A stretch of 64,000 nt of DNA from positions 1-64,000 of IMG/VR virus record IMGVR_UViG_3300042558_000825; one strand, 5' to 3'. The notes under the pieces were generated by a model, which did not search any database, had not been told where the DNA came from, and worked only from the letters and a program-made list of their open reading frames with translations. This document shows, piece by piece, positions 52,201 to 61,603 of this stretch. Origin of the DNA: a virus. Positions within the stretch are counted from its first letter, which is position 1. Every line of letters starts with the position of its first letter. The position numbers and the translations under genes were made by a program.

Positions 52201-55200
52201 ATTTTGACGTACAGATCCTAATATTTTACCTTGCAATGGGTCAATATAATCTAAATTGTCTAATGTGTTATTGGTAATTGCACTATATAATTGTATGTTT
52301 TGAATTCTATTGGTATCAACAACCGGGTTTGAATTTCTATACACACTCCAATCAGGGGTACCTGTAGCATTAATATATGTTATAAGTTGTCCTGCAATAG
52401 TATCTGGTTTAAAGTTAGGTGTCCCGATAACTACATGTGATGCGTTAAAATCTATTGCATGTCCAAACATTGGCTGACTGCCATATGTTTCATTAATATC
52501 ATTAGTACTCTGTGCATATACAAAATTACCACAATTTGCTAACGATTCATTATATACTGACAGGTAGTCAAACATGTATACCGCACCAGCATTTCTATAA
52601 GTATCAACCCATTGTGTAGCATTGTTGTCAAACAGTGTGTCATTGTCATAATCTTCGTCATCGGTAGAATCAAATGTTGTCGCTTGATAACGGGTTGCTG
52701 TTGGTGCACTTACTACGAATGAATTAAATTCATTGAATTTAACCACATTACCAAACTGAGTAGTACCTTGTATATGTGGGTCGGTAATAATTTGTGTTTG
52801 TGTATAAGTATTAAATCCTAATTCTGCCCACGTAGATGTATTCAATACAGTAACATTAAGTTTATCATTAACTGATGCCAATGCAGTATTTATTAAGCTA
52901 ATAATTAACTTGCCTGTAGGGATCCCTAAATTATCTAATTGCTCAGATGCTTGTACATTAGTAATATTTGCTTGATTAATTATATTAGCAACGGTTGATG
53001 CATTGCCTGCAGTTAATGTTACTATATAACCATTAATTAAAATAATCCTAGTAGTGGTAATTGCACAATCTGATGTACCAATAATCATACCGTACTTGCC
53101 ACCACCGTTAGTGTAGCGATAGACCGCACCTTCTTGATTTTGACTGTTTAATTCAAAAGGAGCTCCAACTAATATTTCAGTAGCATAGGTGTTTGTGTCA
53201 ACACTATTACCAAACTGTACACCAATTTTAGGTGTTGTTTCAGTAGTAAGAGTTTGACATAATACAAAGTTGTTACCACTTACATTGATGATATCACCTG
53301 CATTTAATGAGCTGTATACATATAATGTTGAATCTATAACTGCATAATTGTTATCAGTAATTATAGTACCATTAACAGTAATTAATAATGGTGTTATTTG
53401 TATTGAGCATGTCATGCTACCGGTAGAAGATGTTAAATTAATAGGAACTACTGAACCTCTAGATGTTGTGATTCTAAATGTAGTGCCTGTTGGTTTATCA
53501 AGTATATAATACACTGTATTAGCGGAAATTGCTCCACTAGATAATAGTCCGGTTGAATTAGCTGTACCTGTTCCTGTTCCGGCACCGGTAGCTACAAAAG
53601 TTTGACCAATTGTGTTAGCGGATGCACCTATTGCTACAAAATTAGTAGTGCCAACAGATGTTATTGTATACGTTTCTCCTATTGCAAAATATCCTGCATT
53701 AGTGCCAGTAGAGAAAACAACAGGATCTCCTACACTAAAACCAGCTGAACTAGTTACAGTAATTCTTTCAGTTGATCCGTCTATAGCAGTAGCAGTTTGT
53801 GTTACTGTAGTAGGTGTCCAAGCTAATGTAAACGTTTGCGGGACATCTGGCAAACTTGTAAATTGTGATTCAACATTTTGTACGGTTCTATCGTATACAT
53901 ATGTGTAGCCCCAGTTTTCAATTGAACCATCATAGTTTTTATCAGGTGTACCGATTACTACTGTGTCACCATAATAATCTGTTGCAATAGAGTAACCAAA
54001 GTTATCATCATTTGTTAAGCCCAAATTAATAGTTGTAGAGTATTCATATTCTTCTGTGATAGTTGAATAACGATACACATATACTAAACTAGTAGACGAT
54101 GTTACTGCTGATATATATAACCAATTAGCGTCGCCGGAGATAGCAATTGCTTTACCCCACTCAGTTACACCAACTGGAGCAGCTATAGCAGATTGTAATG
54201 ACTGTAATTCATCAACTGTTATACTAACTACTAATTGATAAACATAAACTGCAGGAGTACCTGTAGGTTGTGATATAACAAATATATCATTTGCATAAGC
54301 AATAGTTGTACCAAATGAAGATGATGATGTAATTGTTTGTAGCAACTCATATCTATCAAATAGTGTATTATATGAATAACGGTATGCAACTCCTGCGTCG
54401 GCATCACCAATTAAATAACCCAAGGTGTCAGTATACGCTACTGCACTACCAAACGTTTCAGAACCGTTTTTAATTAATTCTGAATCATAGCCGTAATTAA
54501 TACTTTTGCGATATACTGCCCAATCGCCATCATTATTTGTATCTACCCAAACTTTGGTTTTAACAAATTCTGTGTTCAATAAAGGTAAATCAATAATATC
54601 ATTAGGAGTCGCTACACGTTGAGATTGGAATTTAAATCCAATACCCTGACCAAATATAGAAGTGATTGACGGAGCCAATGTTACATTAACCAATACACTA
54701 TTCAAATCAATTACTGTATTAACTATATAATATCCGTTTAAACTATCATTAAAGTTAACAACTGCAAATGGTTGATATTTTGTCAATCCATGAGGATTAT
54801 TAAATGTTATGGTAGCAGTGCCATTTAAATTGTTTTTTGCAAATATTACTTGACCTAAACTAACCGGGGTCATTACTTGCCAAGTACCTTGATAATCGGC
54901 TAACCAAATATATTGCCCTACATATAATTGTGATAAAGGTGTCAACACACCGCGTGGTGATGTGCTAGTTGGTAAATTAGTATAATAGTATGCCGCAATA
55001 CGCATATCATTAAAGTTAGCATAGCCTGCATCTGGTAACAAATACGAAGGGGTATTAGTAGGTAATAATGGCAGTACGTCTGTACTATTTACCGGACGTC
55101 CATAATTATATAAACTATATAATGGTACTTCTTGTTGTACTCCATCAGTAGATATTCCGTTAGTCAACCCAACAATACTTGGATTGCCTGTTAATAGTGA

Positions 55201-58200
55201 TTGATTTAATTTAAAATCAATAAAGTTGCTATTCAATACACCGCCAAATTCACCTGACTTGATAGCCCAGTTTTCATATATATCATAATCAATACCACCC
55301 TGTGGTAAATTAGCTCCCTTAAATGCACTGGCTGCATTTAATGTTCCTTTGTTTTTAATAAAGTTTTTATAAACATTAATTTGTGTAATATCAGTCAAAT
55401 CTGCAAGTGCTAGATAATCACGTGGACGATAACCAATCAAACTAAAACTTAATAGGTCTGCATCATTTTCTAAATTAGCACGATTTACATCATAATAAAT
55501 TGTGCTTTCAAACGAACGTGTGCTTGTATTTGGTAACAAACCTTTTTGTATTTCGTTGTAATCTGTTTGCTTCCACTCACGTTCCTCAAACAATTGTTTA
55601 GGTTGTATAATAGTAGTAGCAATCCAATATTTGTTTTTATATTTAACTATGCTACCTGTTGTATATTTTACTGTTTTATCCCAATCAAGTATGTTATCTT
55701 GATTTAAAATAAATCCTTGAGCATCAATAGTACCGTTCCATTCTGCAGTTTTTGTTCCTCGTACAGTAATGCGGCTTTGTCTTAATCCTGTTGCTAAATT
55801 ATAAATTACATCGTCAAATACAGTAACGTTGTCAAAAACAATACCATGTTCAAAATTACTAATATTAAATTGTCCATAGGCAATAGTATCACCTTGGTTT
55901 AATGGTTGTGCTGTGAATGCAGTACCGTCACGTATAATACTCAAATCAGTACTTTGTATTGGATATAAGTTTTGATTTAGTACAAAATTTTGTCTCTGTA
56001 ATGTTAATGGTTGTACAATATAACTATCTTTATTAATAGAAATTAGAGTAGCGGCTGGATTGATGTTAACAATACTTCCAGACTCCCATCCTGTTTGCGC
56101 CCAATATAAGTATTCGGCAACCATTTGTCTCCAACTAACTTCTAACCCAGATTCAATTTGGTCAAACAATACACCTTGACTTGCCAAATATCTGCCATAT
56201 CCTTCTAAGAACTGCGCTACTTCTTGTATAGTATAAAATTCAGTACCATACGATACAACTGTTGGAGTTGTATAATAATCTTTAGCTAACTGAACACTCA
56301 ATCCCTGAACTGATACTCTGTCATAATTTCCATTTATTTTAGGTAGTAATATTTTAAAATATGCATTAGTTTGACTATTACCATATACTTTATAATAACC
56401 GTTATTTGTTAATTGTATTACTACGCCACTGTATGTAATACGGTCAAAGGGTTGGTTATCATATAGCAATACCTGATAGCTTTCATCAGGAATTAATAAA
56501 CTACTGTTATTGCTATTTGCTGTAGATTTTTCAACATAAAACTTTAATAAGTTTTTATCACTAAAGCCAGCAAGTCTATAAACTAATCTAACATCAATGT
56601 TGTTTAATAAATCACTAACATTATTAGTTGCATCAATGCCTACTTGTTTTTCATAATCAACTACCCAATTAATATAACTTGTTTTAGCAATACCGTTGCC
56701 GTAAATTTGTACATCACTTATTATTAAATGACTACGATTATTTACCAAATACTGATTAAATTCTTCGTTGTATTTGTAATTATCAACATCAACTCCTAAA
56801 TTAAAGAAGTTAGCCGGCTTTGTTAATGCTAGTATACGCATTAAATCAAATGGCCAACTACTACTTCTACGATAACTAAATTCTGCAGGGCCAACATCAC
56901 CGACTACCCAATCACGGTTAAGTGTGTTGTTGCTATAATTACCTACAATAGAAACAAAGGGTGATACTAAATTACCCTGACTATCTACTGGTAATACTTG
57001 TAATAATTCTGGACGAATTGCTTGGGTAATAACAATTGGATTACCATTATTCCAATCAATACCCTGTGCCAAATCATTCCACAAAACTAAGTTATCGCTA
57101 GTATACGGAGCAGAACCATAACGTGTTGCCCACCATGATGGTTGGTCAGTAAAGCCTAACATTTCCCATGGACTAGTATCTGGATTACTAGTATCATAGA
57201 AATATTCATATATACCTCTCCAATACCCCTGTAGAATAACTTGTTGGTTTATCTTGTTACCAGTTTGATTATAATTATAGGTATATTCATTATTGGCATT
57301 ATAGAACTGAGTTTTGTAATTGATTCTATTTTGTCCTACCCAATCTAAAAAGCTAGATGAGTAAATCTGTAAAATTTCGTCATAACTATAATCAGTCTCT
57401 CTAAAGAACCCTGGTAATACTTCATATTCTTGTACAGGAATAACATTACTTAATTTTAAGTTATTGTATACACGTTTCTCATACTCAAACAATACTTGGT
57501 CTCTAAAATCAATTAATATGCCGTTAATGTAATCACCATATAGTTTATTATATGAACCATCATGCCCTACAATAAAATATGTTGGTTGAGCGTAAGCAGA
57601 ATCTAATACAACTGCGGGTATAGTTGATGGATATAAACCTAATTTAGTAGGAGTATTTGGAACATAACTACCATATGTTTGATTATATTCTTTAATAGTG
57701 ATTTGATCACCTGGATCCAAATCTAATGTGACAGTTAATGATGGTGTATCTGTACTTACTGTATAATCAACTCCGCGTATTAATTGACTAATTATTCCGG
57801 ATGTATTAGTTAAGTAAACCAATACACTATTATAATTAGCCGTAGCAAAATTATATACTTTACTTAATGGATATATACTTATATCTAATGCATTTGCAAA
57901 ACTGTATGTATTGGTGATATATGCCGCTTTTGATGGCAACATATCACTCCAAAAGAAACTATTACTATCTGTTTTTGAAGCAGTAATTTTATCTAATGCA
58001 TCATCTAACATAGTTGAAGGAGATAATCTTGTACTAAAATCAGTAGAATTAACTGTATCAATTAATAAAGTTTTAAAAGTAATGTATTCTCTACTGTTAT
58101 ATAATAACGCATTGAATAGATTATGACTCTGTTTACGTAAAAATGCACCAGGTAACACTAAACTTGCGCTATTCTGAATAATCTTATTACCATATGGTAC

Positions 58201-61200
58201 CATATTACCTAAATCACGGTAATTGTTTGCACCAAATACATCACCAGTTGTGTTTGGATTATTGTAAAAGCTACTCTGATATTGACCACGAATATCACCT
58301 ACATTAACTACCGTAATATCTGCATTCAATGGGTTATTGTTTAAATTAGAAGGTATACTATAATATGCAGTTTCACTTACCTGATCACTTAATAATAATA
58401 TTTCAACTACAGTATCTACTAATGGGTCAGGCACTGTGAAGGTTACGATTGTTTGTGACGATGTGGTTTCTACTGTATAGGCGGTTGAATATTGTATTTT
58501 ATTGTTTACAAAAAGTTGTATAGTAGGCCATGCACTATCTGTATTTGCTAGTTTAGCAATATCACATGTATATGTTGTTACAGGATTATTAGCATAGTAG
58601 TTAAATTCAAATATTTGGTATTGTACACTTGGTCCTACTGCTGTTTGCCATCCTAATTGTCTTACCGATGTTGTCAAGTCAGAATAATTATAAATATATC
58701 CCGTGTTAACTTTTTGTGTAATAGGAGTAGTACCACTGACATAGTTGAATGTTGCAGAATTAAGTGATGTGTCAAAGCTAATATCACCTACATTATCAAT
58801 AGAACTATACAATAAAGGGAAGCCCAATATTGCATCATCATTTCCCGATCCAATACCATATGCAAATAGTTTATTACCTGCAAATGATGTACCAATGTAA
58901 ACGGTGCTATCACCAAAACTTATTCCGTTATCATCAAATATATCAAATAAAGGTGGTTGATTTACTGTCGTTTTTTGTTGAGCTTCTTGCCAATCAACAC
59001 CATCAAAGTAAAAATCCATACCTTGATAATTATATCCTCTGAATGCAACTGTTTGCTCATTTGCTAAAACAAGACCATCATCTGCCTGTGTTAATGTAAT
59101 TACTGGACTATCGCCTGGTATTAATGTAGAAAATCTAACAATATATATTTTATTTCGTATGTTTAGATTTTCATCGGCTGCAAAAACAATTCTTGCTCCG
59201 TCAAACACTGCATAACTGTCATTATTAGTATCGTTGGCAATTAATGATGCCACTGCAGTAGATCCTATTGTTTGCGAAAATTCCCACTCTACTGTTAACG
59301 TTATAGTTGTTGTTCCTGAAATATTAGTAATTTGAGTATTTCTTGGAAGAATATTTGTACTATCGTTTATATATTGACCAATTTGAAATGTGCCAGGCCC
59401 AGTTTTTGAGAACACATTACTTGCAAGTATAGTAATAGTTGTGCTAGTACCAGTAGTACCGTTGATAGTGGCATTATATCCAGTATAGACTTCAACGTCA
59501 GGATAATAATTTTCTTGTCCTGCTACTTGATTAGGAGCATCTGTTGTGCGAAAATCAATAAAATCTATAGGTGGTTTTCCAATAATACCCGAATCAAACA
59601 TTCGTAGATTAGGATAAAATTCAATAATAGGACGTTTAGCTTTATTGTCCGAGGTAGCATAAAGGGATATTAATTCCGGATTACTATTGTATGATGCTGT
59701 TGCATTAATTACGTCAATGTGAAACCATCTATTACTACGAGACCATGCGTTTTTATCAATACTATTTCTTGAAATAGTAATATAATCTGGTGTGACAGGT
59801 ATGTATAAATTTATATCATAATTACCTATGTCATACGGGGTTGTGTCAAAGGGAATATAAGTACCAGATGTAAATGGTTCTGGTGCTATCAAATCTGTCA
59901 CTGGAATTAATTCTATTGCAGTACCAACTCCTTCTACATAAAATCTAGTACCTTCATAACTTGAAGGATATATATCTCCGGAGAATATAACTTTTAATCC
60001 ATTAGTAAATACTACACCATTTGGTGCTGTGTAGTTTTGTTTGCCAATAATGTCTGTTAATACATCAATACGATTAGTAGTGTTACTAGAAATTAATCTA
60101 ATTTGTCCTACTTTATTACCTGAGGTACCGTCTTGATAATATAAAGTATCAAGTATAGCACTCATATAAGGTATTAATGATACAGTGTCGCTGGTATTTC
60201 TATAAAATGTTCTACCAATCCATTCTGTACCAAAATTAGCAGTAATTTTTTCTTCAACAGGAATAGTACCGGTATTAACTAATCTAATTACAGGGTCAGT
60301 TGGATCACCTTCATAGGTAATTGTATAAAAAGTAGCTGATATATCTGTGTAATATCCACCTTCTGAGTTTGCAAAATTTGTACTATCACCAGGCGGAGTA
60401 TACGGTGCGCCCCCTACAGGAAATGTAACTGGACCGCTATTAGTACTAACTGTTTGTGTCCCTGAACTTGGTGTTTCTTCATCATAGGTTGTAGTATCAA
60501 AGAATTTTGATATATATCCAGTTAATACAATTGCAGCTCCAGTGCCTGTACCAACACCAGTCGCAATAAATGATTCACCTACTGTGTTAGAAGTTGCACC
60601 AATTAACGTAAAATCAGTAGTACCAAGTGTATCTATAGTGTAAGTGCTACCAACTTCAAATGAGCCGGCATCAACTAATGATTGTACACCGGTATTATAG
60701 AACATTAATGTAAGACCTTCAAGTGAAGTAATACCATCTATGCCGTTTTCTAAGCTACTTACTAATACACCGTTAACTTCATCATATGTTAATGTTGATA
60801 CTACATCTACCCTGTTATTACCGGGAAAAATATATTGATCTTGAGCATTTTTAAAAGGTACAGTAAATGTTACAATACCCACTTCTGCTCCGTTATTGTC
60901 AACACCTAATACATCACGTGTTTGTACATTAAGTTGTGTAGGATCAAATCCGGTTACACCCGGTGCGCCTTGAATCCAAAATTGACTATTTTGATTAACA
61001 CTGAATCTATACGTACCACCACGCAATAAAGTTAATGATGGGTTAGTAGAACCCTGTGCTTGACCATCTGCTGTTATAAGGTAACCATTAGGGTTACTTA
61101 CAACAATATAATCAGTAGCATTATAAACAGTATCAGTACTAACAGTTACCGCTTCAGGACCTTCAGGTATCCAATAGTATTGATTAAAATTAATAATTTT

Positions 61201-61578
61201 ATCTAGGTTAGTAAAACTATCCCATGAATAGAATTGACTTGTGAATAATCTGTTGTTATCATTAACAACACCACCTTCTAATTCTAATCCATCAATAATA
61301 CCCGGGTAGCTAATAAAATCTTGTGCAGTGTTAGTATCTTTTTTAAGGAACGTTACACCCGGATCAAGTTGATAATCAGTTCTTGTTTTGGTAGGTTCAG
61401 TAACATAATAATTTTTAGCATTGACTCCATAACCAAATCTACTTCCTATATAGCCTTCTATGCGTTTAGTATTAGGCTGGTCTACTATTTGATCCAACGT
61501 TGCATTTAAAAATTGACTATTAGTCGGCGTTTTAAATATTTCAGGTAGAAAATTTAATGTTCTAATTCTTGTTGCCAT
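43222..61578 (-). CDS. Giant virion structural protein, gp7 position (6118 aa)
   Basis: One uninterrupted frame of 6118 residues, no signal peptide, following the gp6-like gene by 25 bases with GAGAGA as ribosome binding site. In T4 the gene after gp6 is gp7 (1032 residues), so this is its positional counterpart, vastly expanded. Parts: N-terminal conserved-looking region (ATRIRTLNFLPEIFKT) to about 2000, with QGYWRGIYEYFYDTS near 1440; FG-GAP-like propeller about 2370-3050 (FGYSIATDYYGDTVVIGTP); a conserved block near 3670 (INEVKPYHVVIKEFLFKYTG); many YYVKT/FTIS beta repeats about 4150-5700; Asp-box/BNR-like repeats about 4810-5125; and four scattered copies of a GTTNFTSIGASSNT-type module (near 333, 2650, 3450, 6025). 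Role: baseplate wedge or peripheral scaffold, inferred. Confidence 0.82.
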   Translation of the reverse strand: MATRIRTLNFLPEIFKTPTNSQFLNATLDQIVDQPNTKRIEGYIGSRFGYGVNAKNYYVTEPTKTRTDYQLDPGVTFLKKDTNTAQDFISYPGIIDGLELEGGVVNDNNRLFTSQFYSWDSFTNLDKIINFNQYYWIPEGPEAVTVSTDTVYNATDYIVVSNPNGYLITADGQAQGSTNPSLTLLRGGTYRFSVNQNSQFWIQGAPGVTGFDPTQLNVQTRDVLGVDNNGAEVGIVTFTVPFKNAQDQYIFPGNNRVDVVSTLTYDEVNGVLVSSLENGIDGITSLEGLTLMFYNTGVQSLVDAGSFEVGSTYTIDTLGTTDFTLIGATSNTVGESFIATGVGTGTGAAIVLTGYISKFFDTTTYDEETPSSGTQTVSTNSGPVTFPVGGAPYTPPGDSTNFANSEGGYYTDISATFYTITYEGDPTDPVIRLVNTGTIPVEEKITANFGTEWIGRTFYRNTSDTVSLIPYMSAILDTLYYQDGTSGNKVGQIRLISSNTTNRIDVLTDIIGKQNYTAPNGVVFTNGLKVIFSGDIYPSSYEGTRFYVEGVGTAIELIPVTDLIAPEPFTSGTYIPFDTTPYDIGNYDINLYIPVTPDYITISRNSIDKNAWSRSNRWFHIDVINATASYNSNPELISLYATSDNKAKRPIIEFYPNLRMFDSGIIGKPPIDFIDFRTTDAPNQVAGQENYYPDVEVYTGYNATINGTTGTSTTITILASNVFSKTGPGTFQIGQYINDSTNILPRNTQITNISGTTTITLTVEWEFSQTIGSTAVASLIANDTNNDSYAVFDGARIVFAADENLNIRNKIYIVRFSTLIPGDSPVITLTQADDGLVLANEQTVAFRGYNYQGMDFYFDGVDWQEAQQKTTVNQPPLFDIFDDNGISFGDSTVYIGTSFAGNKLFAYGIGSGNDDAILGFPLLYSSIDNVGDISFDTSLNSATFNYVSGTTPITQKVNTGYIYNYSDLTTSVRQLGWQTAVGPSVQYQIFEFNYYANNPVTTYTCDIAKLANTDSAWPTIQLFVNNKIQYSTAYTVETTSSQTIVTFTVPDPLVDTVVEILLLSDQVSETAYYSIPSNLNNNPLNADITVVNVGDIRGQYQSSFYNNPNTTGDVFGANNYRDLGNMVPYGNKIIQNSASLVLPGAFLRKQSHNLFNALLYNSREYITFKTLLIDTVNSTDFSTRLSPSTMLDDALDKITASKTDSNSFFWSDMLPSKAAYITNTYSFANALDISIYPLSKVYNFATANYNSVLVYLTNTSGIISQLIRGVDYTVSTDTPSLTVTLDLDPGDQITIKEYNQTYGSYVPNTPTKLGLYPSTIPAVVLDSAYAQPTYFIVGHDGSYNKLYGDYINGILIDFRDQVLFEYEKRVYNNLKLSNVIPVQEYEVLPGFFRETDYSYDEILQIYSSSFLDWVGQNRINYKTQFYNANNEYTYNYNQTGNKINQQVILQGYWRGIYEYFYDTSNPDTSPWEMLGFTDQPSWWATRYGSAPYTSDNLVLWNDLAQGIDWNNGNPIVITQAIRPELLQVLPVDSQGNLVSPFVSIVGNYSNNTLNRDWVVGDVGPAEFSYRRSSSWPFDLMRILALTKPANFFNLGVDVDNYKYNEEFNQYLVNNRSHLIISDVQIYGNGIAKTSYINWVVDYEKQVGIDATNNVSDLLNNIDVRLVYRLAGFSDKNLLKFYVEKSTANSNNSSLLIPDESYQVLLYDNQPFDRITYSGVVIQLTNNGYYKVYGNSQTNAYFKILLPKINGNYDRVSVQGLSVQLAKDYYTTPTVVSYGTEFYTIQEVAQFLEGYGRYLASQGVLFDQIESGLEVSWRQMVAEYLYWAQTGWESGSIVNINPAATLISINKDSYIVQPLTLQRQNFVLNQNLYPIQSTDLSIIRDGTAFTAQPLNQGDTIAYGQFNISNFEHGIVFDNVTVFDDVIYNLATGLRQSRITVRGTKTAEWNGTIDAQGFILNQDNILDWDKTVKYTTGSIVKYKNKYWIATTIIQPKQLFEEREWKQTDYNEIQKGLLPNTSTRSFESTIYYDVNRANLENDADLLSFSLIGYRPRDYLALADLTDITQINVYKNFIKNKGTLNAASAFKGANLPQGGIDYDIYENWAIKSGEFGGVLNSNFIDFKLNQSLLTGNPSIVGLTNGISTDGVQQEVPLYSLYNYGRPVNSTDVLPLLPTNTPSYLLPDAGYANFNDMRIAAYYYTNLPTSTSPRGVLTPLSQLYVGQYIWLADYQGTWQVMTPVSLGQVIFAKNNLNGTATITFNNPHGLTKYQPFAVVNFNDSLNGYYIVNTVIDLNSVLVNVTLAPSITSIFGQGIGFKFQSQRVATPNDIIDLPLLNTEFVKTKVWVDTNNDGDWAVYRKSINYGYDSELIKNGSETFGSAVAYTDTLGYLIGDADAGVAYRYSYNTLFDRYELLQTITSSSSFGTTIAYANDIFVISQPTGTPAVYVYQLVVSITVDELQSLQSAIAAPVGVTEWGKAIAISGDANWLYISAVTSSTSLVYVYRYSTITEEYEYSTTINLGLTNDDNFGYSIATDYYGDTVVIGTPDKNYDGSIENWGYTYVYDRTVQNVESQFTSLPDVPQTFTLAWTPTTVTQTATAIDGSTERITVTSSAGFSVGDPVVFSTGTNAGYFAIGETYTITSVGTTNFVAIGASANTIGQTFVATGAGTGTGTANSTGLLSSGAISANTVYYILDKPTGTTFRITTSRGSVVPINLTSSTGSMTCSIQITPLLITVNGTIITDNNYAVIDSTLYVYSSLNAGDIINVSGNNFVLCQTLTTETTPKIGVQFGNSVDTNTYATEILVGAPFELNSQNQEGAVYRYTNGGGKYGMIIGTSDCAITTTRIILINGYIVTLTAGNASTVANIINQANITNVQASEQLDNLGIPTGKLIISLINTALASVNDKLNVTVLNTSTWAELGFNTYTQTQIITDPHIQGTTQFGNVVKFNEFNSFVVSAPTATRYQATTFDSTDDEDYDNDTLFDNNATQWVDTYRNAGAVYMFDYLSVYNESLANCGNFVYAQSTNDINETYGSQPMFGHAIDFNASHVVIGTPNFKPDTIAGQLITYINATGTPDWSVYRNSNPVVDTNRIQNIQLYSAITNNTLDNLDYIDPLQGKILGSVRQNIDVISNVDPAGYNSPNINKGAMVWGAVQIGQIWFNTSTTRFVNYHQNDIVYDSKWWGQVFPGSDVTVYSWITSDVPPISYAGPGTVFDVESYAIEYTLNASGVLTPVYYYWVRNTNIIFTKTGKTLADSIIQSYIASPINSGISYFAPLEQDIYGLYNCGDNINANDTVLHIGFSTGTNDDVSHSLYNLIRTNYADDFLPGLPTTNGLDVPESLYDRMLDSLCGVDESGGVVPDPYLPKPVQYGIYARPRQSFFVNRFLALKNYLTYANDVLAQYPITETRNASFLNTQNPTIIETIVAGNCQANVTYTIVTVGDVNWTSIGAASNTAGITFIATGPATGSSRNTGTASFLAFAEGAKYNTTDYWNYINWWATGYDNNTKSALQVPIYADLATIDATPGLIVTVTTNGDGKSEVYVYTNLNMWERIGLQDGTIEFSSDLWDYSTARLGFGDNFFDTTPYDTYPSQETRSIVRALNEEIYTNELLLYRNKSLVLLFEYIQSETIESQNYLPWLNKTSFIDVGHTIRELLPLEVFRSDNQDFLAGYINEVKPYHVVIKEFLFKYTGSELYAGTITDFDLPSQYNTDVQQFITPELVYSNPSAINQYLPTDPIWQTSAYKEWFNNYGLSITGVNDYQITVLASYISLNSGSFAVDNAYGFPINGTILIGDELIGYAGVDRSNNTLFGLTRGVDGTPISVHIPGEIITIDLPAVLLLNGGRAYNEPPRITAYIDTSIYPEPRRPAILQAVMNLDSILRIDVIDPGDGYVVLPEIVIDPSIGLPFTSTDVDTFTNTIILPLPLLQTGDLIKYTIGTDTTAVGGLEVNQYYYVNVLESTPTFNIALYTTYRDAINDTDRVVLYTTGTGSNNLLSISARASCVSTAVPIRENKIALRFDRTSYTSELSDWQSGQFYGSFYAGLYNNSVRISSSSITLESTQPSIDTILASAQGAVFEIEGVTNDQTLNWSSRTRNVVSTTGGTSDIITIAPSTGGAPDEGGVGPTTGFYVDMPIKFQGAVGNSLLVNGTTYYVKTILNDTDITISAAIGGGTFNLNTATISSAGLLLYVGEVTNTAVVTLFYPGILNTTNTTAVTNTITIPLTGSGLGGTTGFYTNLPIFFTGSVFGGIIENEEYYVTTVVNSTTFTMSTVQDPLIINVTGVIASTDYITCTGTLGLSINDPIIFTDMVISGSVVSDFGNLISGTTYYVRAVIDSNNFQVSTVINGGAFNLGPSNVTGTCLGTDQKNIVQLTTATGSMICNVGLPVSPGQITGQQFTFYPTSSTYTGLIGTDSNLLVRTIDNALANGDYLSVTTTSGGLTNIYNNMPVEFASNYGGLTGGTTYWIVANGIVETTVTSTSAGNVLTCTSTAGFYNEMPVTFTGTGLGGVVLDTTYYIIDTIVSPITSTQFKISNVPGGTEVDLTGENGTMGITGQPYIKVSASLGGGEFPLTDTSANVTMTQAPTLVPEFDVSWVLGGYSVNIADAGEGYAINNTITILGTALAGTTPANDLVMTVNTIDTNGEILSVICAGTPNETVEQYYLKVISATECEVYSDPLLQIPVSGIDFPYTAGDYTLLPEPFYFNQSIVKYNNRVYQCIVSNNDTEFIFGKWELLSSDSRKLNALDRIMGYYQPTANMPGLDLTQLVEGITYPNSTYQGNAFPPADEYTLDTILQDQAFSPVEVDTASILFDGVTYIGSANTPTYSLIINSVNGTSWPSNKLSEQPVGLSDIGYFNGKYIITSTNTATPIFISTDGESWATTGLVDGTVSIDSTQLYSVSYLNGKYIATGNNIVSSTDGYNWIEVYNFYGSILYGISGITINNFNGFVAVGYGPDYSVIPTITQSVVLNSLDGITWTNITPFGSAETLYGVTSGNNTIIIVGDNGTIFTSINSSNWVNVGTGSYNLKDVAYSSDLGLFVIVGQAGAILTSSDDGVTWTDVTDSDITTENLNGITWNNIDNEFVIAGNNNVILQSADGITWINVGVFDTLPTIYDVQGDPFMSGYGPEELVPGVVSDNLTMIVTTRPGTNWDVETYQHVGYNVVSTQITPTVGQLTFSFDNLVEFPAQLSVFQVDSVTGLSTRLYSPSSFTVDWLVKTITLPSSLPAGDSLVVEVYEVGNGDQLEKSNSQTDPIRINTVTGFNEINLNCNFTATRSSGSGVIRPGTEPINVIATETDSTDNTILCENVAYFTLNDQIIFQGDVFGGIVADTHYYVKTISTVTNKITISDVITDGVAGPTFIITTDSGSMDIVIQTGSGAVWSDPIVYHNGTKLILGHTNRITQTNSSNNSITCNTTSGMAVGDRIVFSDTMFGNDITPQTVYYIESIFDGNEFTISATLGGTVITLSDAVGGATGITNDYSFGIADNGISAKMIFSAQYDVTLDYLAYTVFGETYPSQYGYTIPEIQTIIGNGTSGPFTLTNFVGGDNPTNAIVEINGVRLLDTAYTINSSTDTLQFIGGTPLTPSALDTIAVTSFNLTERQYFNTQYDITNKTVSTIINIDNEITPPIVSTIVTAVSSTGNLLTCANTSGFIVDQTIIFKGTQLGNVLTNGTVYYVKSVTYPYDGTFTISTTLSGSTFNPGTATGTMLAYVGGTPAVRVTTSTAHNLTTNDLIRIDGTIGSVQLNNNTYYVHVISSTQVDLYNTSYSSSISAVNDPVTSISTYLSGGYIWEDGIFVVDSDWEQSNVDRLWVTINGYRVPSTQLYLNANNNLSILTEIVTGDDIIITSMISSATPNQLVYLQNVNKNGTGSVFRSNSNTRTWIVQPIYYTDAVIYVDDVTKITDQITQNVVAPAAVNGITSIGLTADKNIISQVTVYNNTTNAYINSTNYDIVIIDLSPILEIYDEVTVGDSLAIVTLEGNLIYINGEQIKFTTVNPILQSGNFKIGQQYIIETVGTTNFTSIGASSNTVGLTFTATGLGMGTGTAIAINAISGLQRGTNGTAELSYIPLYSEMFGLLSNNLLPSVDYNLTWNSNIYNVTDGDPLQISETDAAYFLNTTIS

Positions 61579-61603
61579 TATTTCTCTCTATGTTATATAG
61601 TAC

